A DNA stretch of 14,677 nucleotides from a bacterium (GTDB lineage Bacteria > Patescibacteriota > Patescibacteriia > CAIQCM01), in the NCBI GenBank assembly GCA_023246535.1, contig JAHFIF010000001.1, forward strand, positions 1-14,677, in the 5' to 3' direction. Under the pieces are notes generated by a model. It saw only the letters and a program-made list of their open reading frames with translations, ran no database searches and had not been told where the DNA came from. Positions 1 to 6,803 of the stretch are shown here, one piece after another (within the stretch, counting starts at the first letter, position 1; the number at the start of each line of letters is the position of its first letter). Position numbers and translations under genes: made by a program.

Positions 1-1
1 G

Positions 2-502
2 CTCACCGTCCTGTCGCGACACGCGGCCGCCGCGGCCAAGGTGGAGCGCGCCGTCTACGACAACATGGCTGCTACCGGGCACCCGGTCGGCGAACGGTTG
101 CGCGACGCCCAGCGCCGCGCGATCGACGAGCTGTGGCGCCGCGCCAATTTGCCCGCCGACCGCGCCGAACGTCTCGGTCTGCCCGCCCGCTGCGACCGCG
201 CCTGGTTCTGCCAAGCGTTTTGCGGCGGCGAAGGCGGCGACGTTTCGGCCGACGGCAGCATTTGGCCATTCGTCAAAACCTTCATGCTCTATGATCCGTG
301 CACGCTGCTATCCGCCATGCCCGGGCTGCGCGAATACTTCTTCAGTCCGTACGTGCATGAGCTGAACGGCGCCGAACACTTCGTGATCGGCGTAAACGCC
401 ACGCGCCACAACGTGGTTCGCCCGGTCGAACTGTCCGGCTATCTGCTGAACGCGCTCGTTTCCAGCCTGGAGATGAGTCTGCCCGAGAGCCAAACCGCCT
501 GA
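2..502 (+). CDS. Unknown protein, 3' part (5' end outside window)
   Basis: The frame is open from base 2 and ends at TGA 500-502, giving at least 166 residues. A GTG at 41 could be a start, but coding-like sequence continues upstream of it (LTVLSRHAAAAAK), so the gene probably begins before the window. The N-terminal part is Ala/Arg-rich and helical-looking. The middle has two cysteine-containing segments (ARCDRAWFCQAFCGG). The end, from about FFSPYVHELNG, looks like a mixed alpha/beta domain. I do not recognise the family and see no signal peptide or membrane segment. A strong intrinsic terminator follows 19 bases after the stop, so this is the last gene of its transcript. That it is a real gene is well supported by codon pattern and terminator; its function is unknown. 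Confidence 0.75.
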   Translation, partial: LTVLSRHAAAAAKVERAVYDNMAATGHPVGERLRDAQRRAIDELWRRANLPADRAERLGLPARCDRAWFCQAFCGGEGGDVSADGSIWPFVKTFMLYDPCTLLSAMPGLREYFFSPYVHELNGAEHFVIGVNATRHNVVRPVELSGYLLNALVSSLEMSLPESQTA

Positions 503-520
503 GCCGCCGGCTCAACACCC

Positions 521-551
521 GACCCGTCTCAACTGAGACGGGTCGTTTTTT
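521..551 (+). terminator. Intrinsic terminator of the first gene
   Basis: A perfect 10-bp stem (GACCCGTCTC 521-530 with GAGACGGGTC 535-544) has a 4-base loop and is followed by a T run at 546-551. Confidence 0.93.
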
Positions 552-607
552 ATTTCCTTGGCGCAGCTTTGTCCGCGATATTTTTTGTTCGGATGCGGTA
601 TCGGGTA

Positions 608-636
608 TTGACTTTTTGCAAAAAATGGTGTATTAT
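608..636 (+). promoter_or_regulatory. Promoter of the Nudix-like gene
   Basis: TTGACT (608-613) is followed after exactly 17 bases by TATTAT (631-636), a near-consensus sigma-70-type promoter. The start would be near 643, leaving a leader of about 47 bases. The spacer's CAAAAAATGGT is also present in the promoter at 6245-6273. Confidence 0.8.
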
Positions 637-689
637 TGCAGGTCTTTGAAAATCCAAATTCGTGACAATTTTCACCACAAAGGAGAACA

Positions 690-1442
690 ATGACACCAGA
701 ACGCGAAGCACTGTTCAGGAGATTCGTCAGGCCGCCATTCCATGTTAGTCAGCGCCATCAGGACATGGCTTGCGAATCAATGATGTTTGCGAAATGGTTC
801 GACTCGATCGACTCGGCTTTCAGGCTCAAGCACATCGACATCACCACGGTCGACTTTCGGAACGAGCCGAGCGTCGAGAACGTCCTGTTCATTCGTCTTT
901 TGGTTTGGACCGAAGGGGCTGAATTCCCCCAGGTCGTTGAACTGCGCGCCGAAACGGCCGTGGTCTTCGTCGAGATCAAATGCGAGGGCGAGCGCTATGC
1001 GCTGCTCATCGAACAGCCGCGGCTGGCGACCGGACAGCAGCGCTTTCCCGAGGTTCCGGCCGGCATGATGACCGGCTTCCGCGTCAAGGTTAAGGCCGCG
1101 CCCGAACTTAAGGAGTGGCTCGGGCTCGACCTCGAGCATGTCGAAATGGAAGACCTGACCGAACGGCTGCCCGGCCCCGCCGACCCGAGACTGTATTTTT
1201 CGCCGGGCCTGCTCAACGAGCGCGCGCGTTTCTTCTTGGTCAAGATTGAGAAGCGCCGTTCCGAGCTCGATGCGTTGCGCAGCCGCGCCGCCGTCATCCC
1301 GTACGAAAGCGCTGCCATCGTGCCGGTCGTCATCCCGTTTCACCAACTGCCGGCGCGCGTCCGCGATCTCAAGTCGCTCGTCGCTTACTGGCTTTGCCTC
1401 GAACCAACGACAGCGTCGGCCGATCATCCGCGGCTCCGATAA
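690..1442 (+). CDS. Nudix-like protein with degenerate Nudix box
   Basis: A 250-residue protein starting at ATG 690, preceded by AGGAG at 681-685. The core resembles ADP-sugar-type Nudix hydrolases: a strand region (VVFVEIKCEGERYALLIEQ, about 91-109), then the PAG turn (123-125), and later LYFSPGLLNERARFFLV (about 168-184), matching the post-box strands of that group. The catalytic box is damaged. Where the family has REUxEExGU, this protein has PELKEWLGL (138-146): the Arg is Pro and the second Glu of the EE pair is Trp, while the first Glu of each pair and the Gly remain. The upstream Gx5E spacing is also missing. Residues 1-80 form an unfamiliar N-terminal extension. It may bind a nucleotide-sugar without hydrolysing it, or have changed chemistry. 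The fold assignment is by eye; the gene itself is certain, with its own promoter and terminator. Confidence 0.72.
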   Translation: MTPEREALFRRFVRPPFHVSQRHQDMACESMMFAKWFDSIDSAFRLKHIDITTVDFRNEPSVENVLFIRLLVWTEGAEFPQVVELRAETAVVFVEIKCEGERYALLIEQPRLATGQQRFPEVPAGMMTGFRVKVKAAPELKEWLGLDLEHVEMEDLTERLPGPADPRLYFSPGLLNERARFFLVKIEKRRSELDALRSRAAVIPYESAAIVPVVIPFHQLPARVRDLKSLVAYWLCLEPTTASADHPRLR

Positions 1443-1460
1443 CCGTTCCTCGCCGTCTTC

Positions 1461-1493
1461 ACCCCCGTTCGCGTTTGCGGACGGGGGTTTCTT
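1461..1493 (+). terminator. Intrinsic terminator after the Nudix-like gene
   Basis: ACCCCCGT (1461-1468) pairs with ACGGGGGT (1481-1488), with an inner stem CGC/GCG around a GTTT loop. It is followed by a short, imperfect T tract (TTCTTATT). The next promoter begins two bases further on. Confidence 0.78.
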
Positions 1494-1494
1494 A

Positions 1495-1523
1495 TTGACA
1501 CCCCGGCGCGCGTATGGTTATCT
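1495..1523 (+). promoter_or_regulatory. Promoter of the HAD-like gene
   Basis: Consensus TTGACA (1495-1500), a 17-base spacer ending in ATGG, and TTATCT (1518-1523). The TG two bases before the -10 box gives an extended -10. The predicted start is near 1530, leaving a leader of about 55 bases. Confidence 0.65.
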
Positions 1524-1584
1524 GTGATGAAACCAAGCTATTGTGGTTTGGCAATAAACAAAAATAGGAAAAAGGAAAAAGCAA

Positions 1585-2085
1585 TTGGAAAAGAGGGGAA
1601 TTTTAGGCGTCGACATCGGCGGCGTCATCATCAGCAAGACGAACGACAACACCGATACCTCGTTCTTTGGACAGAATTATTTAGACACGACGGCGACGCT
1701 TGGCGTTTTCAACGCCCTGCGCCGCCTCAAGGCCGAACGCTACGAGGACGTTTTTCTTGTCTCGAAGTGCGGTCCGAACACTCAAGAAAAGACCATCCGG
1801 TGGTTGGCGTATCATGACTTCTATGAACTGATCGGGATCGGTCCCGATCATGTCCGCTTCTGCCGCAAGCGCAATGAAAAGGCGCCAATTTGTCTCGAAC
1901 TCGGCATCACCGATTTCGTTGATGATCGGCTGGAAGTCTTGTCCTGCCTTGGGCCGGCCGTCACGACGCGCTATCTCTTTCAGAGCAATCCAAAGGAGGT
2001 CAAGCGCTTCGAGGCGCATCTCGGCGGCGTTATCCGCGTCGAATCATGGGACGAGATCGTGCAGCGCGAGCTGCCGCTTGTCTGA
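1585..2085 (+). CDS. HAD-superfamily-like protein (DIGG variant)
   Basis: A 166-residue protein from a TTG start at 1585; AAAGGA at 1571-1576 sits 8 bases upstream and no better start lies between. HAD landmarks appear in order: hydrophobic strand then Asp10 in LGVDIGGVI (motif I), Ser60 in FLVSK (motif II), Lys99 (candidate motif III), and the acidic pair Asp113-Asp114 in ITDFVDDRLEVL (motif IV). The second Asp of the usual DxD, the general acid/base in HAD phosphatases, is Gly12 here. The nucleophile position is therefore kept but ordinary phosphatase chemistry is doubtful. The protein has no large cap domain. Its substrate is unknown. It is a single-gene unit with its own promoter and a terminator shared with the convergent neighbour. 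HAD assignment is motif-based and reasonably secure; function is not. Confidence 0.75.
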   Translation: MEKRGILGVDIGGVIISKTNDNTDTSFFGQNYLDTTATLGVFNALRRLKAERYEDVFLVSKCGPNTQEKTIRWLAYHDFYELIGIGPDHVRFCRKRNEKAPICLELGITDFVDDRLEVLSCLGPAVTTRYLFQSNPKEVKRFEAHLGGVIRVESWDEIVQRELPLV

Positions 2086-2092
2086 AATCAAA

Positions 2093-2131
2093 ACGAGCCC
2101 GCGCCCCCTAACGCCAGGCTCGTCTTTTTTT
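2093..2131. terminator. Bidirectional terminator between convergent genes
   Basis: ACGAGCC (2093-2099) pairs with GGCTCGT (2117-2123) around a 17-base loop. The plus-strand T run (2125-2131) overlaps the stop codon of the convergent gene. On the minus strand the same stem is followed by TTTTGATTT. Confidence 0.82.
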
Positions 2132-3215
2132 ATTTGATCAAAGTTTTTATGACCCACTGTCCGTCGCCCACCCGGTACCAGCCGTTCAGTTCGCCGAGGG
2201 CGGTGACGGCGTCGCCTTTGGCGAGTTTGGCGACGATCGGATATTTGGTGCCGGGGCCGCTGCGGACGTTGGCTGAGGACGATGTAATGCTGCCGCGCTT
2301 TAAAATATTTTTCGCGCCCATGAGCAGCGGCAGGGTGCGCGTCGGTTCGACGAAGAACTGCCCCGGCAAATTGTAGCCGCAGGCGGCGCTGCCGCCGCCG
2401 TCGGCTTCCAGCACATGCTCCGGCGCCACGCCGGCTGAGACAAGTGCGTCATTGGCTTCTTTGACCGTCGCCGCTTGGCTGCAATAGATCGAAAGCTCTT
2501 GTCCGTCGTTGGAAATACCCAGGAATAAGCGCGACGCGGCGCCGGTCGGTCCGTCGGTTTTGACGACGGTCGGGGAAAAGCCTTCGAGCGCCAGATCGCC
2601 AAGGATGGGATCGGTAAACAACGCCTGGTCAAAATCTTGGATCATCGCTTTTCCGGTTTTATTGTTGACGATGAGCATGCGACGCGGCAAGGCCATGTCG
2701 GCGGCCGAGCGCGTGCCGGCGCTCACCACCGTTTTCCCGCCGGCGGTGTATTTTACCGCCATGCTCAGGTCGCTCATGACGGCGCCCATGTTAAAGAAGG
2801 GCGCGTCCCAAATGAATTTGATCGCCGGATCGATCGCTTTTGACGCTTCGGCGCCGAGTCTTTTGAACGAGAGGTCGGGATAGGCGGCAATGTCGCCGGT
2901 TGTTGCGCCGGTAACCGCGTCCGGCGGTGTTATTGTTTTGGCGACCGGCGCCGTGTCCGGCGAAACGATGAAATTGATCAGATTCTGGCGCAGGTTCACG
3001 CGCGTCAAAAAATCGATCGCGCCGCTGTCGGACGGCGGCTTAAAGAACGAAGCGACGCCCGGCGCGCCGGCCCAGGCAATCGGCGAATAACCGGCCGGAG
3101 CGATCGCTTTCCAAACCGGCGGCTTGGCCGCGGGAACGGTCTTTTTTGTGGCGGCAATGGCCGGCGTTGCGCCTAAAGAAACGATGACGAGCAGGAGCGT
3201 AAGAAGTTTTTTCAT
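2130..3215 (-). CDS. Secreted phosphodiester-glycosidase-like protein with C-terminal SH3 domain
   Basis: A 361-residue protein starting at ATG 3215. Residues 1-22 are a classical signal peptide: KK, then a Leu-rich core, then an ATPAIAA cleavage region. Residues about 55-303 resemble the NAGPA/DUF2233 phosphodiester-glycosidase fold. Its hallmark is the ADGGGSAACGYN motif (271-282), followed by PTRTLPLLMGAK; an FNMGAVM segment (141-147) matches the family's early strand. Residues about 308-361 form a bacterial SH3 domain (ANVRSGPGTKYPIVAKL, then NGWYRVGDGQWV), usually a peptidoglycan-binding module. It is likely exported and attached to the cell wall, acting on a sugar phosphodiester or related glycan linkage. 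No strong Shine-Dalgarno is visible upstream. The gene is transcribed toward the HAD-like gene and divergently from 3339. The substrate is unknown. Confidence 0.82.
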   Translation of the reverse strand: MKKLLTLLLVIVSLGATPAIAATKKTVPAAKPPVWKAIAPAGYSPIAWAGAPGVASFFKPPSDSGAIDFLTRVNLRQNLINFIVSPDTAPVAKTITPPDAVTGATTGDIAAYPDLSFKRLGAEASKAIDPAIKFIWDAPFFNMGAVMSDLSMAVKYTAGGKTVVSAGTRSAADMALPRRMLIVNNKTGKAMIQDFDQALFTDPILGDLALEGFSPTVVKTDGPTGAASRLFLGISNDGQELSIYCSQAATVKEANDALVSAGVAPEHVLEADGGGSAACGYNLPGQFFVEPTRTLPLLMGAKNILKRGSITSSSANVRSGPGTKYPIVAKLAKGDAVTALGELNGWYRVGDGQWVIKTLIK

Positions 3216-3248
3216 ATCAGTAACGGTTTTGATTTATCCGATATAGGC

Positions 3249-3277
3249 ATTTTATGTTGTTATGGCGATTACCACAA
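3249..3277 (-). promoter_or_regulatory. Putative promoter of the secreted glycosidase-like gene
   Basis: Read on the minus strand: TTGTGG (3277-3272), 17 bases, TAAAAT (3254-3249). The -10 box matches at five of six positions, the -35 box at three. The predicted start is near 3242. A small hairpin (CGGCG/CGCCG, 3280-3292) lies just upstream. Confidence 0.5.
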
Positions 3278-3324
3278 CACGGCGTTTCGCCGCAAACGTA
3301 CTACCGTTCGATTTGGTTTTGGTT

Positions 3325-3341
3325 TATAGTGCCTGACTATG
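3325..3341 (+). promoter_or_regulatory. -10 box implying a leaderless mRNA
   Basis: TATAGT (3325-3330) predicts transcription starting near 3337, two bases before ATG 3339. No Shine-Dalgarno precedes that ATG, and no convincing -35 box is seen. Confidence 0.45.
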
Positions 3342-4130
3342 GAACATGAACGACGGCCCGAATTAAAAGAGCGATTTTCTTTGGCGGAAAAGCGCGCCCT
3401 GATCGCTGATTTGTACCGAAGAAATTGGAACGGCGGGCGGCGTTTCCCGTTCATGCCGGAGGTGGTCGCGACCGACGGAACGGCCTTGGAAAAATCGACC
3501 GAAGCCGCGCCGGGCAGCGCCAAGATCGAAAACGTCGAAGCCAAAGACGGGCTGATCCGCGCGGTCCGCACCGGCACCGGCTGCATTGCCTTGGGCGGCG
3601 CGGAAATGATGACCAAAGAATTGACCGGCTGCATGGGGGTCTTGGTGCGCGGCCGCTCCGTGGACGGCAAACCGCTGTCCGCGCTTTTTCACATGACGCC
3701 GACCACCAAATTGGCTTGGGGAAATTTTAAGCGCCAAGACGACGAAGAACGGTGGGGCCACGACATTCGCGTCCGTTTGCCGGCGGCGATCGTCGAGGCG
3801 TTGGCCGAATCCGGCGCCGACCTGGCCAATTGCGATGCCGCGCTCATTCGCACGGCCGGTTTTCCGCCGAACCCCGCGCATTACAACGGTTATATCTAAG
3901 ATCGTCAGCGAGAAAAGACCGATGATCTCATTCAGGGTTTTGCCGCCGCCGGGCTTAAGACCAGGGCGGTCGAACCGTTGCCGATGGAAACGGCGACCAT
4001 CTATTGGAATCCTGACGCGCCGGACGAGCTGCTCGCCGTCGGCGAAGATCGGATCCCGAATCCCCGAGGCGGCGTTGACGAACCGGAGCAAAAAGACAAA
4101 AAAGTCGTTTCACAGATTATCGCTTTATAA
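3339..4130 (+). pseudogene. Unknown protein split by an in-frame TAA
   Basis: ATG 3339 opens a frame that meets TAA at 3897-3899 after 186 residues (ending HYNGYI). The same frame then continues as clearly coding sequence for 76 more codons to TAA 4128-4130. The continuation (DRQREKTDDLIQGFAAAGL, then KTRAVEPLP, then ATIYWNPDAPDELLAVGED) reads as a helix, strand and strand completing the alpha/beta domain begun by ALIRTAGF. The stop falls where that helix should begin. There is no start codon or ribosome site for the second part alone. A glycine-rich core (GTGCIALGGAEMMTKEL, about 78-94) is faintly reminiscent of CheD-like folds, too weak to name. The TAA could be a recent nonsense mutation, a sequencing error or a readthrough site. 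If the stop is real, the product is the 186-residue protein at 3339-3899. Confidence 0.62.
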
Positions 4131-4140
4131 TCGACCTATG
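4126..4140 (+). promoter_or_regulatory. Consensus -10 box immediately before ATG 4138
   Basis: TATAAT (4126-4131) overlaps the end of the preceding frame and predicts a start exactly at the A of ATG 4138. There is no Shine-Dalgarno and no recognisable -35 box. Leaderless transcription is plausible; coincidence with the TTA-TAA codons cannot be excluded. Confidence 0.4.
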
Positions 4141-5313
4141 CCGTTTGATGAATTAAGCGCCATTGAAAGATACGACGAGGAAAAGGAACAGGCCGAGAGT
4201 CAGCAGGCCGCGGCCGCCGACGCGTCGGGCGAAATTGAGATGTACGATGCGGACAAAGCGCAAGGCGAAAATTTTCAGGCGCTTCGCGAAACCGCTCATG
4301 AAGAAATGGATGCCGACCTTGGCGCGCGCCTTCGCGCCAATCCCGTCCCGACCGAAGAAGAAATAATGGCCGGCGCGTTTCGCGAGATGATCGAGCCGCA
4401 GGTGCGCGACGCGGTTTTTGCCATGCGCCGCAAGGGCTATGCCACGCAATCGTCCGGCTTTGGCGGCGAGAACGGCGAGTTGCAGGTCATTGACGGATAT
4501 TTTGACATCGATCCGGAAACCGAAGAAGCCATCCGGTCGCTCGGCGTTGAGGTGCGACGCGGTGAAGAAACCGGCATTTCGTTAAGCGAGGCCTATGCCG
4601 AACTCCGCTTCCGTCCCGTTCGGGCGGACCTCGAAGAAATAAAAGAAACTTGGCGCCAAGTCGTGGCTCTTTTGCCGCCCAAGGACCGTCCGGCTCCGCC
4701 TTCAATCAGCGGCGGCCAAGAGGAGTTTCGAAAAAAGTACGTCCCCGATCGCGTTGACGTGGAAAAAGCCGCCATCGAAAGGAGTTTGGCGGTGGAGGGT
4801 TTCTCGCCGGAAATGACCGCGCAAATGCAAGCGCGCTGGCGCGAGCTGGCGGCTCAAGAAGCCGCGAGCGGAGCGGAGACGGCCAAACATCATGGCGAAA
4901 TGGTTTTGTCGGACGAGGAACGGGCGTTTTTGGACGAAGCGCGGAACGGCGCGTTTGAAAAGCATCCGGTATTAAACGGCGTGGAAATTCGCGCGTTGGA
5001 TATTGCCCGGGTGCCGTCCGGCATCTTAAAGCGCCTGCAGGAACTTGGCGTTGAGGCTGCGTCGTTTTCCGCCATTCGGATCGAAAAGGAAGTGCCGCTT
5101 CATAAACACGTAACCGACGGCGAAATATATTTTGGCGGCACGAACGGCGCGGTCACGTTGTTGGACGGCTCAAAGAAAGAGATTGGGCGGTTTGTCTTGA
5201 GCGATAATTCGCTCACGGTAACGACGATTGGCGAATGGCATGGCGTTGCCAGCGATGACAAACGCGGATCGACTTTTTTCGGCGTTAAATTTACCGCCAA
5301 GTCCGCGCCATAA
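4138..5313 (+). CDS. Acidic protein of unknown function with C-terminal cupin-like domain
   Basis: A 391-residue protein. ATG 4138 is preferred because codons upstream in this frame, back to 3835, encode Arg/Pro/Ser-rich sequence typical of an out-of-frame shadow, whereas MPFDELSAIERYDEE begins normal protein. Residues 1-75 are acidic, Glu/Ala/Gln-rich and probably disordered or helical. Residues about 80-205 form an unfamiliar domain (MIEPQVRDAVFAMRRKGY, then SSGFGG, then QVIDGYFDID). Residues 205-275 look helical. The end (about 310-387) resembles a cupin barrel: PLHKHVTDGEIYFGG carries His322, His324 and Glu329 in the HxHx4E pattern of cupin motif 1, and GEWHGV places His368 as the candidate motif 2 histidine, so a metal site is likely. 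No signal peptide is seen. It lies 7 bases after the TAA-split frame, so the two may be co-transcribed. No enzymatic role can be assigned. Confidence 0.75.
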   Translation: MPFDELSAIERYDEEKEQAESQQAAAADASGEIEMYDADKAQGENFQALRETAHEEMDADLGARLRANPVPTEEEIMAGAFREMIEPQVRDAVFAMRRKGYATQSSGFGGENGELQVIDGYFDIDPETEEAIRSLGVEVRRGEETGISLSEAYAELRFRPVRADLEEIKETWRQVVALLPPKDRPAPPSISGGQEEFRKKYVPDRVDVEKAAIERSLAVEGFSPEMTAQMQARWRELAAQEAASGAETAKHHGEMVLSDEERAFLDEARNGAFEKHPVLNGVEIRALDIARVPSGILKRLQELGVEAASFSAIRIEKEVPLHKHVTDGEIYFGGTNGAVTLLDGSKKEIGRFVLSDNSLTVTTIGEWHGVASDDKRGSTFFGVKFTAKSAP

Positions 5314-5321
5314 TAAACGAT

Positions 5322-5365
5322 CTTATAACAAAATACCCTGCCGCAGCGTGGTGTTTTGTTATAAG
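5322..5365. repeat. 16-bp inverted repeat over the DUF362 promoter region
   Basis: CTTATAACAAAATACC (5322-5337) pairs with GGTGTTTTGTTATAAG (5350-5365): 15 Watson-Crick pairs and one G-T. The 12-base loop itself contains CTG-CCG-CAG. There is no T run after it, so it is not a typical terminator. The right arm contains TGTTATAAG, an extended -10-like sequence, suggesting an operator lying on a promoter. Confidence 0.7.
5357..5365 (+). promoter_or_regulatory. Possible extended -10 promoter of the DUF362 gene
   Basis: TG-T-TATAAG (5357-5365), with no good -35 box at the right distance. The predicted start is near 5372, just ahead of the ribosome site TAAGGT at 5377-5382. It lies inside the right arm of the inverted repeat. 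Confidence 0.4.
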
Positions 5366-5390
5366 TATTTTCGAGGTAAGGTATTGATAT

Positions 5391-6182
5391 ATGAATCAAG
5401 TCATCAAGATCGAAGCCAAAGAAAATTTAAAAGAAGCCATTCGGCAATCGGTCGACGGGCTGGGCGGGTTGGGGAAATTCATCAAGCCCGGCGAAAAGAT
5501 TTTGATCAAGCCAAACTGGAACACGTCGCACCAGTACCCCGGTTCAAGCGATCGCGAGTTCGTCGGCCTCTTTGCCGACCTCTGTCATGAAGCCGGCGCC
5601 GGCGAGGTGATCGTGGGCGACGCCAGCACGGTTTTTCTTATCACGGCCAACGTGATGAGAAAGTGGGGGAGCGATAAATTATTGGATGGCCGCCCCTGGC
5701 TCACGATCGTCGATCTGAGCAAGGGTAAGTATGTTAAGAAGGATGTGCCCAATGGCAAATACTTGAAGACCGCGTCGATGCCCGAATTGCTCGATCAGGT
5801 CGACAAACTATTTATTTTGCCCTGCCTCAAGACGCATTCCATGGCGCAATATACCGGCGCCATCAAATTAGCCGTCGGCATTTTAAAGCGGAGCGAACGC
5901 TGGGCGATGCACGCGTCGCATTTGCAAGAAAAGATCGCCGAGATCAACGCGACTTACAAACCCGACCTCATCGTCATGGATGCGCGCAAGTGTTTCATTA
6001 CCGGCGGCCCGATGACCGGCACGGTTCGCGAACCGGGGCTCATCATGGCCTCGACCGATCGCGTGGCTATCGACCTCGAAGGCATCAAGATCATCCAAAG
6101 TTTCGCCGGCAACAGCCTGGTCGGCATCAAACCTGAAGAGGTGCCGCAAATCAAGCGCGCGCGGGAACTCGGCATTGGTTGA
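5391..6182 (+). CDS. DUF362 domain-containing protein
   Basis: A 263-residue protein from ATG 5391, with TAAGGT 8 bases upstream. It matches the DUF362 family along its length: ILIKPNWNT (37-45), the GDAS segment (76-79), LPCLKTHSMAQYTGAIKLAVG (143-163, with the conserved Lys-Thr-His and TGAIK), and MDARKCFITGGPMTG (196-210). DUF362 proteins are often fused to ferredoxin domains. This one has no 4Fe-4S cysteine cluster and is only the core domain. The biochemical role of the family is not established, so none is proposed. It is a single gene between an inverted-repeat-bearing promoter region and a strong terminator. Family assignment is confident. Confidence 0.88.
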   Translation: MNQVIKIEAKENLKEAIRQSVDGLGGLGKFIKPGEKILIKPNWNTSHQYPGSSDREFVGLFADLCHEAGAGEVIVGDASTVFLITANVMRKWGSDKLLDGRPWLTIVDLSKGKYVKKDVPNGKYLKTASMPELLDQVDKLFILPCLKTHSMAQYTGAIKLAVGILKRSERWAMHASHLQEKIAEINATYKPDLIVMDARKCFITGGPMTGTVREPGLIMASTDRVAIDLEGIKIIQSFAGNSLVGIKPEEVPQIKRARELGIG

Positions 6183-6204
6183 TCGCAGGATATGATGAAG
6201 TTGG

Positions 6205-6232
6205 AAAAAACCCGCTTTTTAGCGGGTTTTTT
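6205..6232. terminator. Terminator after the DUF362 gene
   Basis: AAAAAACCCGCT (6205-6216) pairs with AGCGGGTTTTTT (6221-6232) around a TTTT loop. The symmetry of A and T runs means it could act in both directions. Confidence 0.92.
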
Positions 6233-6244
6233 GTTATCCGGGGG

Positions 6245-6273
6245 TTGACAAGCGCGCCAAAAAATGGTATAAA
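6245..6273 (+). promoter_or_regulatory. Promoter of the 6341 gene
   Basis: Consensus TTGACA (6245-6250), 17 bases, TATAAA (6268-6273) with an extended -10 TGG just before it. The start would be near 6280, giving a leader of about 60 bases. Confidence 0.82.
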
Positions 6274-6340
6274 AACCGGTCGCTTGTTTTTGTCGGCAAC
6301 TTTACAAATGAATTCACGTTAGAAGAAAGGACGAGATTCA

Positions 6341-6733
6341 ATGGCACCAGAACGGGACAAGACATTGGTCGCTTCGAATGAGCAGATCAAGCGCGGCGCG
6401 TTTCTGTGCATCCCATGGGGCGGCCAGCCAAACGTCACCGAAACCGTCGTTCAGGTTTCGCGCGTGTACAGGGACAAGGCTGTTTTCAGGATCAGGTTTC
6501 TCTCCGACGGCCAAGAGTACCACAAGGAATTCTCCTTGCACCCGGCGCAGCTCAGGGCGGAGGACGGACCGGTCTATGTCGTCACCCGTCGCTACGCGCA
6601 AGCCTTTTTGCGCGAATGCATCAAAAAGCAGCGCGCCGCCGTCAGTTGCGCCTGGACCGAATTGACCAGGGCCGAACAGGCCTTGATCAAAACGACCATC
6701 CGGCTGGAGAAGCTGCGCCTGGCAAAGCGCTAG
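6341..6733 (+). CDS. Small protein of unknown function
   Basis: A 130-residue protein from ATG 6341, with GAAAGGA (6325-6331) 9 bases upstream. The first half is strand-rich (GAFLCIPWGG, then ETVVQVSRVYRDKAVFRIRFL), suggesting a small beta barrel. The second half, from about residue 80, is a long basic helix (YAQAFLRECIKKQRAAVSC through LEKLRLAKR). There is no signal peptide or membrane segment. I do not recognise the family. The strong consensus promoter and terminator show it is an independent and probably well-expressed unit. Confidence 0.75.
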   Translation: MAPERDKTLVASNEQIKRGAFLCIPWGGQPNVTETVVQVSRVYRDKAVFRIRFLSDGQEYHKEFSLHPAQLRAEDGPVYVVTRRYAQAFLRECIKKQRAAVSCAWTELTRAEQALIKTTIRLEKLRLAKR

Positions 6734-6761
6734 GCGCGCCGCGCGCTCGCTCAACGATTCG

Positions 6762-6790
6762 AACCGGACCGCTTCGCGGCCCGGTTTTTT
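6762..6790 (+). terminator. Terminator after the 6341 gene
   Basis: AACCGG/CCGGTT outer stem and CCGC/GCGG inner stem, separated by one A-C mismatch, with a TTC loop. The T run is 6785-6790. Confidence 0.88.
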
Positions 6791-6803
6791 CATATCGCAA
6801 ATA

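Noticed and set aside
1524..1817. Small plus-strand frame starting at 1524
   Set aside because: It begins at the promoter itself and overlaps the HAD-like gene in another frame. The protein is Arg/His-rich with no family character.
3897..3899. Reassigned TAA codon
   Set aside because: TAA ends several other genes in the window (for example 4128, 5311 and 12911), so the code looks standard. A local mutation, error or readthrough is more likely.
3835..4137. An upstream start for the cupin-like gene at 3835
   Set aside because: The first 101 codons give Arg/Pro/Ser-rich sequence, out of frame with the clearly coding continuation of the 3339 gene. ATG 4138 begins normal protein.
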